Positions 32,766 to 42,057 of a stretch of DNA of 64,000 nucleotides are shown here, piece by piece (within the stretch, counting starts at the first letter, position 1; every line of letters starts with the position of its first letter). The stretch is from Sanguinoderma infundibulare. Its lineage: Eukaryota; Basidiomycota; Agaricomycetes; Polyporales; Polyporaceae. A model generated the notes under the pieces. That model was not told the DNA's origin, did no database searches, and saw only the letters and a program-made list of their open reading frames with translations. Made by a program: the position numbers and the translations under genes. The DNA lies in assembly GCA_032821775.1 (NCBI GenBank), contig JAVLRN010000005.1, forward strand, positions 3,286,001 through 3,350,000, read 5' to 3'.

Positions 32766-35309
32766 CTATATTCGACGTGGACGCTTCGCAAGGCGCACAT
32801 CTATCGGGTCTACCTCCAGTGGGGGTTGCTTGCGGATACGTCGAGATCGTCGCAGGCCATCCGCCGGGGCCTCCTCCACTTTTCTCTTGGGTGCAGCTTT
32901 TCTTGGTGCCTTCTTCGCCTCGACTTTCTCCGAGTCAACTTCCTCCTTCTGCTCTTCTTCCCCGTCCGTCTCCTTCTCCGCCGCATGCGGCTCGGCCTTG
33001 TCAAGTCCTTCGTCCGCCTGCTTGTCAACGGCCGCTTGCGCGACGGTGTACCTGTTCCCAGCGAAGTCGCCCGCGGGCCACTCCTCGGCGAGCTTCCGGG
33101 AAAACAGCTCGAGGACCGCGTCGTGGCTGGCCAGCTTCGCCGCAAGAGCCGCCCGCTCGCGCTGGCGGGGGACCCGGGCCGCGTTCGCCTTCTTGAGCGC
33201 AGCCGGGGGGGCATCTTCGCAGTGGATGAAGTAATGTACCGGCGGAACATGCTTCCAGGAGGCAGGCGTGTCGACGATCCTGGCGTGGCACCAAGAGAGC
33301 AGCTCTTTCAGCAGGGACTCGAACGGCGTTGGCGCCTCTCGCCGATTGCGTCGGTGTCCATTCGGCTCTGAGCCAGCTGCACCGGGGGGACTTCTGTGGA
33401 ACTGGAGAACGTTGCCGTCGAGCAACAGGAGCTGGTTGCGCATGAGCATGTGCCACTTCCAGATCGAGGGCTTGCTGCCGTGGTTGGCCTCCTTGAAGTC
33501 AAAGAGTGTGTCCATGTACTCTCGGACGTTGATGCAGTTGCTGCGCAGCCAGCGGATCCCGGCCCAGAGCCCAATGTAGAGGAAAGACTCGAGCTCGTCT
33601 GCGACCTCAAAGCGCTTCTCTCCGTTCACTGCGCAGGAGATGGATTGCCACGGGGGTGATCTCTGTTAAGGTGTTAGGTTTCGGAACCTGCGGGAGGGAT
33701 TACGGAGGATATGTATAACCTACCAGGAACGTCTGGGGCCTCCTTCCATTCTGTGCGCTCGGGAGCCACTTGAAAGCCTCCCAGTCAATGAGCAGACCTT
33801 CCCATTTCACCGTCGGTCGCGCCGGATCCATCGTGAGGTCCACCTTGGGGTAGATCAAGATGTTGTCCGGTTTCAGATCACCGTGGAGCAGATGCAACGC
33901 CTTGGCTGCCGCCGCGTGAGCTACAAGAACACGCTCGTCAGCATCGATGTTATATTCCATATCAGCAGCCTCGCTGACCTGCGACACAGTCTCCCAAAAC
34001 CGACGCGATCTGCCGGCTCGAGGTGACGTTATTCAACCGCATGCCGACCTCTTGCACGACCATCCTGAAGTGCCGACGCCGCGGGACGACACACGCATAA
34101 CCCCAAGAGTCGAAGTAGTACCGCTTCGTCTTCGTCAGCTCCAGATCCGCGTGGCACACAACCGTCGGCACGTGCGGGACGTCTGCGGCGTTGAGCTGCG
34201 CGATGATCTCGCCCTCTGACTCCACGTTATCCCGGTTTTCCACATTATGGTGCCTCCACGAGTCCTTAAGGACAACGAACTGCTTCGTGAGGCAGTCGAA
34301 GGCGATGTAGGTGCGGGTGTTCCGCCAGTCAAAGCCGTGGTTGCCAGCGAAGGGCTGACCGACCAGAAACTCTCGAGACTCGCCGTTGCTGGTGGGAATC
34401 AAAAGCCGCCATCTTGAATTCCTGAGCTCCTGGTCGGGAGAAGGCTCGATGCTCCGGGCGAATTCCTCCCGGATGAATTTAAAGGTAGGGGTGAAGTCTG
34501 CCGTCGCGTGTTCGACCACCGTGCCCTCAGCGAATTCCATGTCGGTAGGGAGTGACTGGGCGAGCCCATTCATCAACTCGTAATCCGGCGACCCGGGTAG
34601 GACCGGGGTAGCGGTAGGGTCAAGACCAAGTTCCTCGTCCGTGAGCGTGGAGATGCGGCGGAGCAGCTGGATGAGGACCTGTGGCTCGCGGGCCACATCC
34701 TTCTTCTTTGAGACCATCACCCCTGCGCGGTCCCATCGGAGGAGAGAAAACGTGGTACGGTTCTCTACGAGAACCATGTAGAGCGCGTTCAGCTGTTGAC
34801 AGAGGAAGCGACGCTGCATCCCCTCGAGGATGTCAGCGCTGAGGGCTTCGACGGCAGCATGTAGGGCTTGGCCTTCGCCGGACTGTGGGCGCATGAACGG
34901 GTTAGCGTCACAAAACCTAAAGACGACCTGTGGCCTTGCCCAGCTGGGCCGCGGATCTGCACCAGCCACTGGGTCCAGTTGACCCCAGCAGAATGCATCA
35001 GGCTCTGGTGACCCCAATGAAAGCTCGTGTCCAGGACACAGGTCAAACTTTTTGATCAGCTTCGCCTGCCATTCAAACGATATTAGCAACCACACCTACA
35101 AGGAAGACGCGAACTCGTACCAATTCTCCTGCGCCAGACCCGGTTCCAGATGCCATTTCCTTCAGCTCGTCGACCATTTCTGGTGAAGCTTGCTGCTCCG
35201 ACTCGTGGTTGGCCGAGTCCGTGGACGGTGGTTGGGGCCAGAATATGTCGATAAACTCCCCAAAGGACATGCGGAAAATGGCCTTTGTAAGCTCTTGAGA
35301 CAGGAACAT
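32766..35309 (-). CDS. FunK1-type fungal protein kinase, copy 2
   Basis: Exons 35309-35121, 35065-33979, 33920-33724, 33662-32766 (789 aa). It has the same exon plan as the other two FunK1 genes. Visible: MSFGEFIDIFWPQPP, AKLIKKFDLCPGHELSL, DEELGLDPTATPVLPGSPDY, REFLVGQPF, FVVLKDSWRHH, PHVPTVVCHADL, HGDLKPDNILIYPKVDL (about residue 438, formed by intron 2), GLLIDWEAFKWL in place of DFG, and ADELESFLYIGLWAGIRWLR. The linker is Lys/Glu-rich. The tail RRSRRIRKQPP with KRPRRI matches the tails of the other copies. HGD rather than HRD is used in the catalytic loop. Confidence 0.87.
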
Positions 35310-35966
35310 GTTGTCGTAACCGGTGGAAATATGAGAGGAGGGGAGGAGGCGGAGTGGTTGGAATAGTGGTCTGGGAGATTGATGAAGTGTAGGTTCAAGT
35401 CAAGTCGGAGGCGCTTGTGGCGAATTTATAAGACAAACCCGATCAGGAGAACAAAGGGCGATTTGCATTGGCCTCGCGCAGCAAGCAGAATCCAGAACAC
35501 AGCACATCTCGAACGACGTGCGGTGGCCAGGTAAAGACGCTTGTCTTCCGGGCGCTCGGCCCGGAGGAAGGCCCGGCCGCACCCGACTCATCGACTTGCA
35601 CAAGCACGGGCGAACATTCCTCAGAACGCGGTTCCGCGACGGGCTAGAGAAGCGGAAAAATCTGTTGGAGGTAACGAAGACAGGAACGGGATTACCTAGT
35701 TGCAACAAGTTGAATCAGGGTTGCAGCTGCACATGATGTCGAATGGTAAGTTACGCCGAGTTTGCACGAGTCATTACGACATTATATCTGAAGTAGCAAT
35801 GCCAATCCAATCAGCTAGTGCTGTTTTACAACTGCGAACATCCAGAAATTCCGATATTGTCCATGGGGAGTGGAACGCGTCACGGACGCCGCCGTCACCA
35901 AATCGCGACTCCAGAACCAGGAGAGAGGTTACGCGATCAAAGAAAGGAAAGGCATGTTGGCCCGGT
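35310..35966. other. Intergenic, nothing identified
   Basis: This is 657 bp between FunK1 copy 2 and the end of the small secreted protein gene; no gene supported. Confidence 0.4.
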
Positions 35967-36510
35967 TTACGGAACGACCAGCGTGACGTTCGTGAATTCG
36001 TAGAAGGGCGATTCGCCTGCCTGGAACCCAAAACATAAACGACTGAAATCCAGGGACGCAAACAAAACAAACTCACCCCGACCAAAGCAAGGTGCGCAAT
36101 ACCCAAGCTGACCTGACCGCTCTTGAACGTTGACGGGACGGCGATCGTAAAGTTTTGATGGGGAGGCCCGCGTTTGTCTTCGGAGTATTGCGGGTTGTAT
36201 GGGCCAGCGTAGACGACAGTGCCGAGGGCCTGGCTGACGTCCATCGATCCGCACGTCGTGGTGCCCTTCACGCCGCCACAAGGCAAGAGACCGATCGCGA
36301 TGGCGACTTCGGTCGAACCAGTAAGGGAGTTCTGCGCATACATTATGCCCGGATCGTGTTACAGAAGACGGAAGAACCCACGGGTCGGTCGACTTCGACG
36401 GTGATGTTGCTCCCTGGCTGGATCTTGGCGAAATTCGTCGGGAAGCTAACATGGATGCGCTGTGCGATTGCTGAGGTGGCCAAGGCAGCGAACGTGAGGA
36501 AGTGTTTCAT
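35967..36510 (-). CDS. Small secreted protein, unknown family
   Basis: Exons 36510-36382, 36331-36077, 36020-35967 (145 aa). It starts MKHFLTFAALATSAIAQ, a signal peptide, followed by a predicted beta-sandwich: IHVSFPTNFAKIQPGSNITV, VDRPNSLTGSTEVAIAIGLL, CGSMDVSQALGTVVYAGPYN, PPHQNFTIAVPSTFKSGQVS, IAHLALVGAGESPFYEF and VTLVVP. There are two Cys in the mature chain. It resembles an unnamed group of Agaricomycete secreted proteins known to me only by pattern. It is likely extracellular; function unknown. Confidence 0.72.
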
Positions 36511-36627
36511 AGTGATGGGGTAGGAGGGGAGAGTAGGGAGTCAGGGCGAAGTGTCTTCGTCAACACGTCGAGGGGGGAGGCGGGGAGAGGAGGCGGGGTG
36601 CCGAACAAAACTGACGAACGCACCTCT

Positions 36628-36635
36628 TTATATAT
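36628..36635 (-). promoter_or_regulatory. TATA box of the small secreted protein gene
   Basis: Minus-strand tatataaag, about 120 nt upstream of the ATG at 36510. Confidence 0.5.
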
Positions 36636-37440
36636 CGCGAGTCGCCGCCGATCGCAGTGGAAAGACGTGACCGCAATCGCTTGCAGCTTGGCCTCGTTGG
36701 ATGCCTCATCCTGATGTATTCGCGGTTATTTGAACGAAACCATTCATGGATGCGCTTCCAGTACGTCGGCCACTCCTTCAGCGAAAACGATTGCTCGTCG
36801 TTCCAACCGTGTCCTGGATGACTTGCAACATCAACTGCATCGTCAACGCGTCAACGCGTAGACCGGCGACGGGTGCCATTGGAAGAGTCTGGGACGAGGT
36901 CGAGGGAGAGAGCAAGCTATGTAGCGCGGATACCTTACATAATCAAGCACAAGAGGGAAGCGCTGATCATCACAACATTATTTCCGAGTCGGCGTGAACT
37001 TGTGCTTCCTTCAGACTGTCGCCCATCCTTCGACATCCATCCATCTGTCCACCGCATGCGAATCGTGGGTATGGAACCTAAAATATGTTTCTCCATGTCT
37101 GGGAAGTCGCTTATAACGCCCTACAGACACTACCAGACGTTGATTAACCAGCGGCACAGTTCGCCTTCTGACACCCATCACATACAACAACCTCGAGCCC
37201 AGCTCCTACAGCACAGAAGGCTTTTCCTGGCATCCTACTGACGTACTCATGCGCCGACACAGACTTCATCAACGGTGAATGATGCCCGCCAAGGCGCCCC
37301 GATCGCGACTAGAACACCCATTTCCGCCGCCTTCCTGGGGCGGTTCTGTCTTCGCGATCCAGCGGCCGCATGGAGCACGGACGCTCGCCGGTACGTCTTG
37401 CGACTCAGAGCCCGAAGAGCACCCGAGGGTCTCCTGAAGG
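36636..37440. other. Intergenic between divergent secreted protein genes
   Basis: About 0.8 kb holding the upstream regions of the secreted protein (minus) and cerato-platanin 1 (plus). No gene supported. Confidence 0.4.
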
Positions 37441-37447
37441 TATAAAG
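37441..37447 (+). promoter_or_regulatory. TATA box of cerato-platanin 1
   Basis: tataaag about 107 nt upstream of the ATG at 37548, in a position comparable to the other secreted-protein genes here. Confidence 0.5.
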
Positions 37448-37547
37448 AGCGACAGGTCGAGTAGCCCAGCTCGCCAGCGCACCCGTGCTCTCCTCAACCT
37501 CGACCCTGCTTCATCTCGTTTCACGACTGCCCCCACCACCTACCAGC

Positions 37548-37994
37548 ATGCAGTTGAAGCCCGTCTCCATCTCACTAGCACTCCTCGCCGCCCTCTTCGC
37601 GCCCGCGGCCCTCGGCGCCACCCTCTCCTCCGCCGTCTCCGTCTCCTTCGACCAGAGCTACGACAACGGCGCGGCGTCGCTCGCGACCGTCGCCTGCTCG
37701 GACGGCACGAACGGCCTCCTCACAAAGGGCTTCACCACTTTCAATTCCCTCCCGTCCTTCCCGAACATCGGCGGCTCCAGCGTCATCCCTGGATACAACA
37801 GCGACCAGTGCGGGACGTGCTGGTCGCTGACGTTCGGCGAGAAGACGATCAATGTGACTGCGATCGACAAGGCCCTGAACGGGTGGAACATCGCTCTGGG
37901 CGCGATGGACACGCTCACTAACGGGCAGGCGCAGCATCTCGGGCGGATCGACGCTATCGCGACGTTCGTCGGTGCCTCTCCGTGCGCGATGTGA
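37548..37994 (+). CDS. Cerato-platanin family protein 1
   Basis: Single exon, 148 aa. Cerato-platanins are small secreted, expansin-like double-psi beta-barrel proteins of the fungal cell wall that bind chitin oligomers and can act as elicitors. Signal peptide MQLKPVSISLALLAALFAPA ending near ALGA. The mature protein has VSVSFDQSYDNGAASLATVA, the four family cysteines (VAC, QCGTC, SPC), SFPNIGGSSVIPGYNSDQCG and INVTAIDKALNGWNIALGAM. The gene looks intact and uses its own TATA box. Confidence 0.92.
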   Translation: MQLKPVSISLALLAALFAPAALGATLSSAVSVSFDQSYDNGAASLATVACSDGTNGLLTKGFTTFNSLPSFPNIGGSSVIPGYNSDQCGTCWSLTFGEKTINVTAIDKALNGWNIALGAMDTLTNGQAQHLGRIDAIATFVGASPCAM

Positions 37995-38653
37995 AGGTGA
38001 GTTTGGATCGCTATATGTGCGGTTTACGTCCGGATTCTGATTACGAAGGGCCGGGACAGGGTCGGTCAGCATGCGCGACACGCATGCGAGAACCGGATAC
38101 GATGATGACGGACTTGGTCGCGATCATGGACTCTGCACGATCATGGGACTCTATATCGTTACGGACTTCTGCATTTTGGGCTTTGTTGGTTGGAATGTAT
38201 TTCGCTGTCGGTTGCGGGAAGCTTACGTTCGATGTTTGGCATATCTCGTCCTTCGTGGTCAGCTAATGGCAGATGTTGCGACTGCGACTGAGGTTTCGAG
38301 CTACACATGCCCCTCCTTAGACGTCGCGTATGCAATCCAGTCCGGTTTTGGATGCTTGAGTTGCGATGGGCGGCTGTGTGACGTCATGAGCTGCTCGGAA
38401 GTAGATTAGATAAGATCGTGCCAAAATTGGATAGGAAAGGGGCGCTCGCCAAGGTGTGCAGTGGATAGCTTGCTCTTCCGCCACGAGTCCCCCGCGACTC
38501 GCCTCGACATATCCTCTTCAATCTACAACATGAAGAGCAAATAAAATCCTGGTGAGCCACGAAATGGCCCTGCTCCAGAAACGTCGTACTTCAGCTGATG
38601 TTTCAACCGCGCAGGGCTGCAACAGGCTGCAACGCCACCGCGCAGACGCAGTG
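37995..38653. other. Intergenic downstream of cerato-platanin 1
   Basis: This is 659 bp with no gene supported. A short stretch near 38147-38170 weakly resembles sequence downstream of the cerato-platanin pseudogene (58608-58630). Confidence 0.35.
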
Positions 38654-40477
38654 ATGGACATCTGGATGAAAATCTCCTTCCCACAAGTCGCAGGACGTCT
38701 TCCGACTACGGATCGCCAAAGCCTCGCCAGTTTCTCTGCCGTTGCAGACATACAAGCTTGGACGAGAGCCAGGGCCGATGAATATCGCAAATTCGCTCTT
38801 GCCCTCCTATCCATCCACAACATCGTCGCTCCCATTAACCGTCTTCCCACCGAGGTCCTTGAGGAGATTTGGGGCCCGCGATAAGATCGTACAACTCTGC
38901 AACTTCTCCACGTCTGCAAGTTATGGCGCTCCATCCTCTCAGACAGATTCTGAGCGGGCACGGTAGCGAGATCAGAGCTCCACCAGGAGATCGCGCTCCC
39001 TCCGGTGAGCAACGAGCTGCCGTTCACCGTCGCATTCCTCCCCGGCTCCCCGCTGCATGCTCTCGCACCTAGATATCTTTGCTGTCCGCCATTGGCCTTT
39101 GAATCCCTCGTCCCTCACTTCGGGAGCCTCTCGTCTGTGCACGTGGTTGTCGATCAAGATATTCTTCGCGATCAGCTGTGGCCAGCCCTTCGCTCAGGAA
39201 TGTTGAACCTTGCGGCACTGACGATCGAGGTTAACTTGACCAAAGAGGAGAACAGATGGGCGAGAGTTTGGTATTATGCACGCAATCCGTGGAACGGGCT
39301 GCCTGTGCTGTCCGTTGTGCAACTGCCCTTGCTCGCTCGACTCACTTGTCCATACACCCTGCTCGAGTACATCGTCATCCCGTCGCTGAAGCACTTGAAG
39401 CTGCAATGGTGGGACAGTTCGCGGAAAACGCGCTGGGATCCACCATGGACGAAGACGCATACGTGGGTATCGGAATTGGAGCGGTACCGCAATCTGGAGA
39501 GTCTGGAATTCGGGCAGTCGTTCTTGGAAACGAAGCCGACCCTCCGTCTGTCATTCCCTTCTCTGAGTTTCTTGCACATTAATCAGAGTGTTATCCATAT
39601 CTACCCGCTTCTACTCTGCCTTTCCTTTCCATCAACCACTCACGTCAATATCGTGGATTCGTCGTTACATGATTATCCAAAGCGCACACTCGACGAGGCC
39701 CTCCCGAAATGGAATCTCGCCGCCATCGTGGGCGCCGTCGACTGCTTGCGCATTTCGCAACCGTCGTCGTGCCGGCAAACAATTCGCGATCCTCTCTGTA
39801 CCCTCACGGTCCAGTGCTACGTAGGCGATTTTGAACGTCTCCACGCCGATTTCCTTCGCATTACCCCGGTCGGCCTGGTCGACGTTTTTCGCGACCACGC
39901 TCGCATCACGCATCTGGTGCTGTCCACCGAGACGGTCATCCTTCCCATCGACTTCCGCGCGTTCCCGCATCTCGAGCACTTCACCGTGGGCGGGATGACT
40001 GTGGAGGATGCGCTGCTTAGCCTGCGGTCGAGCGACGTCGAGCCTGAAGAGGAGCCCTCCGGGCTGGTCTGCCCCTCTCTTGCCCATCTCCGAGTTGTCT
40101 TCTCATCGGAGCAGTGGGGCACCGGTGCCTCGGGACAGCCAGGCGGGTCCACGGATTTTATCGAGCTCGACACACAATTTCGAGAAAAATGTTCTGTCCT
40201 CCAGGAGGTCCTCGCTCTACGCGCATGCCGCGGAAGTCGACTCGCTTCCTTGGAGCTTGTGGTCCAGTGCCAGGACCAAGAGGCAGAACCGATGGACGGT
40301 GGTCAAGCCGGAGGCGGTGGAGAGTCAGATATGGCCATCGGGAACGACGTCAGCATTCTTTTTCCTAATCATGCTTCTATTCTGGACGGTTTGCGAGACG
40401 TTGTATCTGGTCCGGTCACGTTGACGTTCGAAGGATGCGAAGGCGAGTCGAATCCGGACGTCCTGTGTAGTAAGTAG
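38654..40477 (+). pseudogene. F-box/LRR-like gene, clade B copy 1, disrupted
   Basis: Homologous throughout to the intact gene at 60964-59174. It starts MDIWMKISFPQVAGRLP with the F-box helix LLSIHNIVAPINRLPTEVLE, then breaks: a one-base loss near 38867-38872 shifts the frame, and in the restored frame a TGA at 38951-38953 replaces the Trp of the DRFW motif. Beyond this the frame is open to 40477 and encodes the full LRR-like body and the end block SILDGLRDVVSGPVTLTFEG. Unless an unseen intron removes both lesions, no full-length protein can be made. A 490-codon downstream frame without the F-box remains. Confidence 0.75.
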
Positions 40478-40707
40478 CTATAGGTGATGAACAGTCTCTC
40501 GTGGTTTTCGTTCACCACGCTACTGTACATCTTGATGATCTTGGGGAATCCTTGAGATTTTTCGATGACCATGCCACACAAATACGATATTGCAATGAAG
40601 CAAGTTGTACTAATACGAGCCGCGCCCGCGATCACTGCCAGTAGCATAGTACGGCGACACTCTGCTCGTTCAGCCCCAACATCTTGTGCTAGCTCAACCA
40701 CGCAGAT

Positions 40708-40806
40708 ACCAAGACCAAGGCCGAAGATTACCGCAATGTCATCATGTCCTCACTCCTCTCGATCCACGGAATAGTTGTAATTATTGATTCCCTTCCGCAT
40801 TCATGA
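40708..40806 (+). pseudogene. Relic of an F-box N-terminal segment
   Basis: One frame reads TKTKAEDYRNVIMSSLLSIH, GIVVIIDSLP, HS and stop, a degenerate version of the TRAKVDEYRKFALALLSIHN motif of the nearby F-box genes. A matching relic lies at 58980-58897 on the other arm. Confidence 0.6.
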
Positions 40807-40840
40807 GGGTCTTTAAAACGGTAATCCTAGACGTGCCAGC

Positions 40841-40930
40841 GAGGCTGACGGTTTCGAACTTAGGTCTTCCCGAGTCAGGCTCGCGCATCCCATCGCTGAG
40901 GCGCGCCGTCCGTTTTCAAACGTCAGCCTC
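40841..40930. mobile_element. 90-bp MITE-like terminal inverted repeat element, copy 1
   Basis: Starts gaggctgacg and ends cgtcagcctc, with further imperfect pairing (tttcgaac / gttttcaaa). No coding capacity. A second copy with the same ends is at 58779-58865. It lies about 10 bp before the TATA sequence of cerato-platanin 2. Confidence 0.5.
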
Positions 40931-40941
40931 TGCCAACCCCC

Positions 40942-40948
40942 ATATATC
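40942..40948 (+). promoter_or_regulatory. TATA-like box of cerato-platanin 2
   Basis: atatatc about 105 nt upstream of the ATG at 41049, the same spacing as cerato-platanin 1. Confidence 0.45.
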
Positions 40949-41048
40949 TGGGCGACCGGTGGATGTGCGCGTCCTCAACGCTGGACGATAAACCATCACC
41001 TTCACATCACCAGGCTGCGCCTCCACTGTCCACATCATCATCATCATC

Positions 41049-41543
41049 ATGCACGCTTCTCGTCTTCTCCTCGCCCCCGTCGCCGCGATCCTCTCGCTCT
41101 CCCTCGCCATCGCATTCTCAAACGCGAGCGTCCTCAGAATCGGCACGATGGTCACCCCCGAGTCGCACAACGTTTCCGTCTCGTACGACACCACATACGA
41201 CGACGGGTCGACTCCGCTCTCCTCCCTCGCGTGCCCGGGCGGCTCGAACGCGAACGGGAACGCAAACGGGAAAACCTTCTCCTCCCTCCGGTCGTTCCCG
41301 CACATCGGCGGCGCGGACATCGTCGGGAGCAACAACAGCACGCGGTGCGGCGAGTGCTGGCGGCTGACGTACGACAACGCGACGGCGACGAACGTCGCCC
41401 ACGTCGCGCTGGTCGACAGCACGAAGCAGGGCTGGACTGTCGCGCTGCGCGTGATGGACGACCTCACGGACGGGCACGGGCGGGAGCTCGGGCGGGTGGA
41501 CGCGACGGCGACTTTGGTTTCCCGGTCTCACTGCGGCATGTAG
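41049..41543 (+). CDS. Cerato-platanin family protein 2
   Basis: Single exon, 164 aa. Signal peptide MHASRLLLAPVAAILSLSLA. The mature part has VSVSYDTTYDDGSTPLSSLA, the four family cysteines (LAC, RCGEC, SHC), SFPHIGGADIVGSNNSTRCG and VALVDSTKQGWTVALRVMDD. It is more diverged than copy 1, with an Asn/Gly-rich insert after the first Cys (SNANGNANG) and Asn-rich potential glycosylation sites. The start codon sits at the end of a short ATC repeat (41034-41048). Confidence 0.88.
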   Translation: MHASRLLLAPVAAILSLSLAIAFSNASVLRIGTMVTPESHNVSVSYDTTYDDGSTPLSSLACPGGSNANGNANGKTFSSLRSFPHIGGADIVGSNNSTRCGECWRLTYDNATATNVAHVALVDSTKQGWTVALRVMDDLTDGHGRELGRVDATATLVSRSHCGM

Positions 41544-42057
41544 GGTGAGTGCGCGGTACTCGCTCGTGTGCGAGGCTTTTCTTGCAGAGAGCTCACCGAT
41601 CGTCTTTTAACCGCACAGGACGCGACGTTAGTAGCTTGGATTCCGTGTTCCCGGGCCAGAGTCCACGACCGTCCACTTTTGAATTCGAACCGTGCACCCA
41701 TGTACTACATACCACTGCAATCCGTGCTGGAGAACGTTTTGTCGGAATGTCGTGGGCGTGTTGACCTGTGGTCATCTTGCAATCTATGAAGTCATCCAGT
41801 GGGAGTCCCGCTTTCGGGCCATGTCGCTTTGACGTTCGAGTAGACACCGGTCCGTTCGCTCGCCTGCGGGCCTTCATCAGCTCGCCGTATCTTCAGAGAG
41901 AGAAGCTTTGCGTTGAGTTTATCCCGAAAAAGCCCAAAGACGTGGAAACATTGCATCGTAAGCGTATCGTACTACCTACACGTATCGTAATACACATCGT
42001 CAGATCGTACAAGAACGAACCACTCAGCTATACATCCGTCCATTCCATTCCTTTCCT
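41544..42057. other. Intergenic, convergent 3' regions
   Basis: This is 514 bp between the ends of cerato-platanin 2 and the oligopeptide transporter; no gene supported. Confidence 0.4.

Larger units (their letters stand above)
38654..40930 (+). repeat. Inverted duplicon, left arm
   Basis: Contains the F-box B1 gene, its 3' flank, an F-box relic and the 90-bp element. It matches 60964-58779 in opposite orientation. Over 39274-40087 the paired coordinates sum to 99648, so there are no indels in that stretch. Confidence 0.8.
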
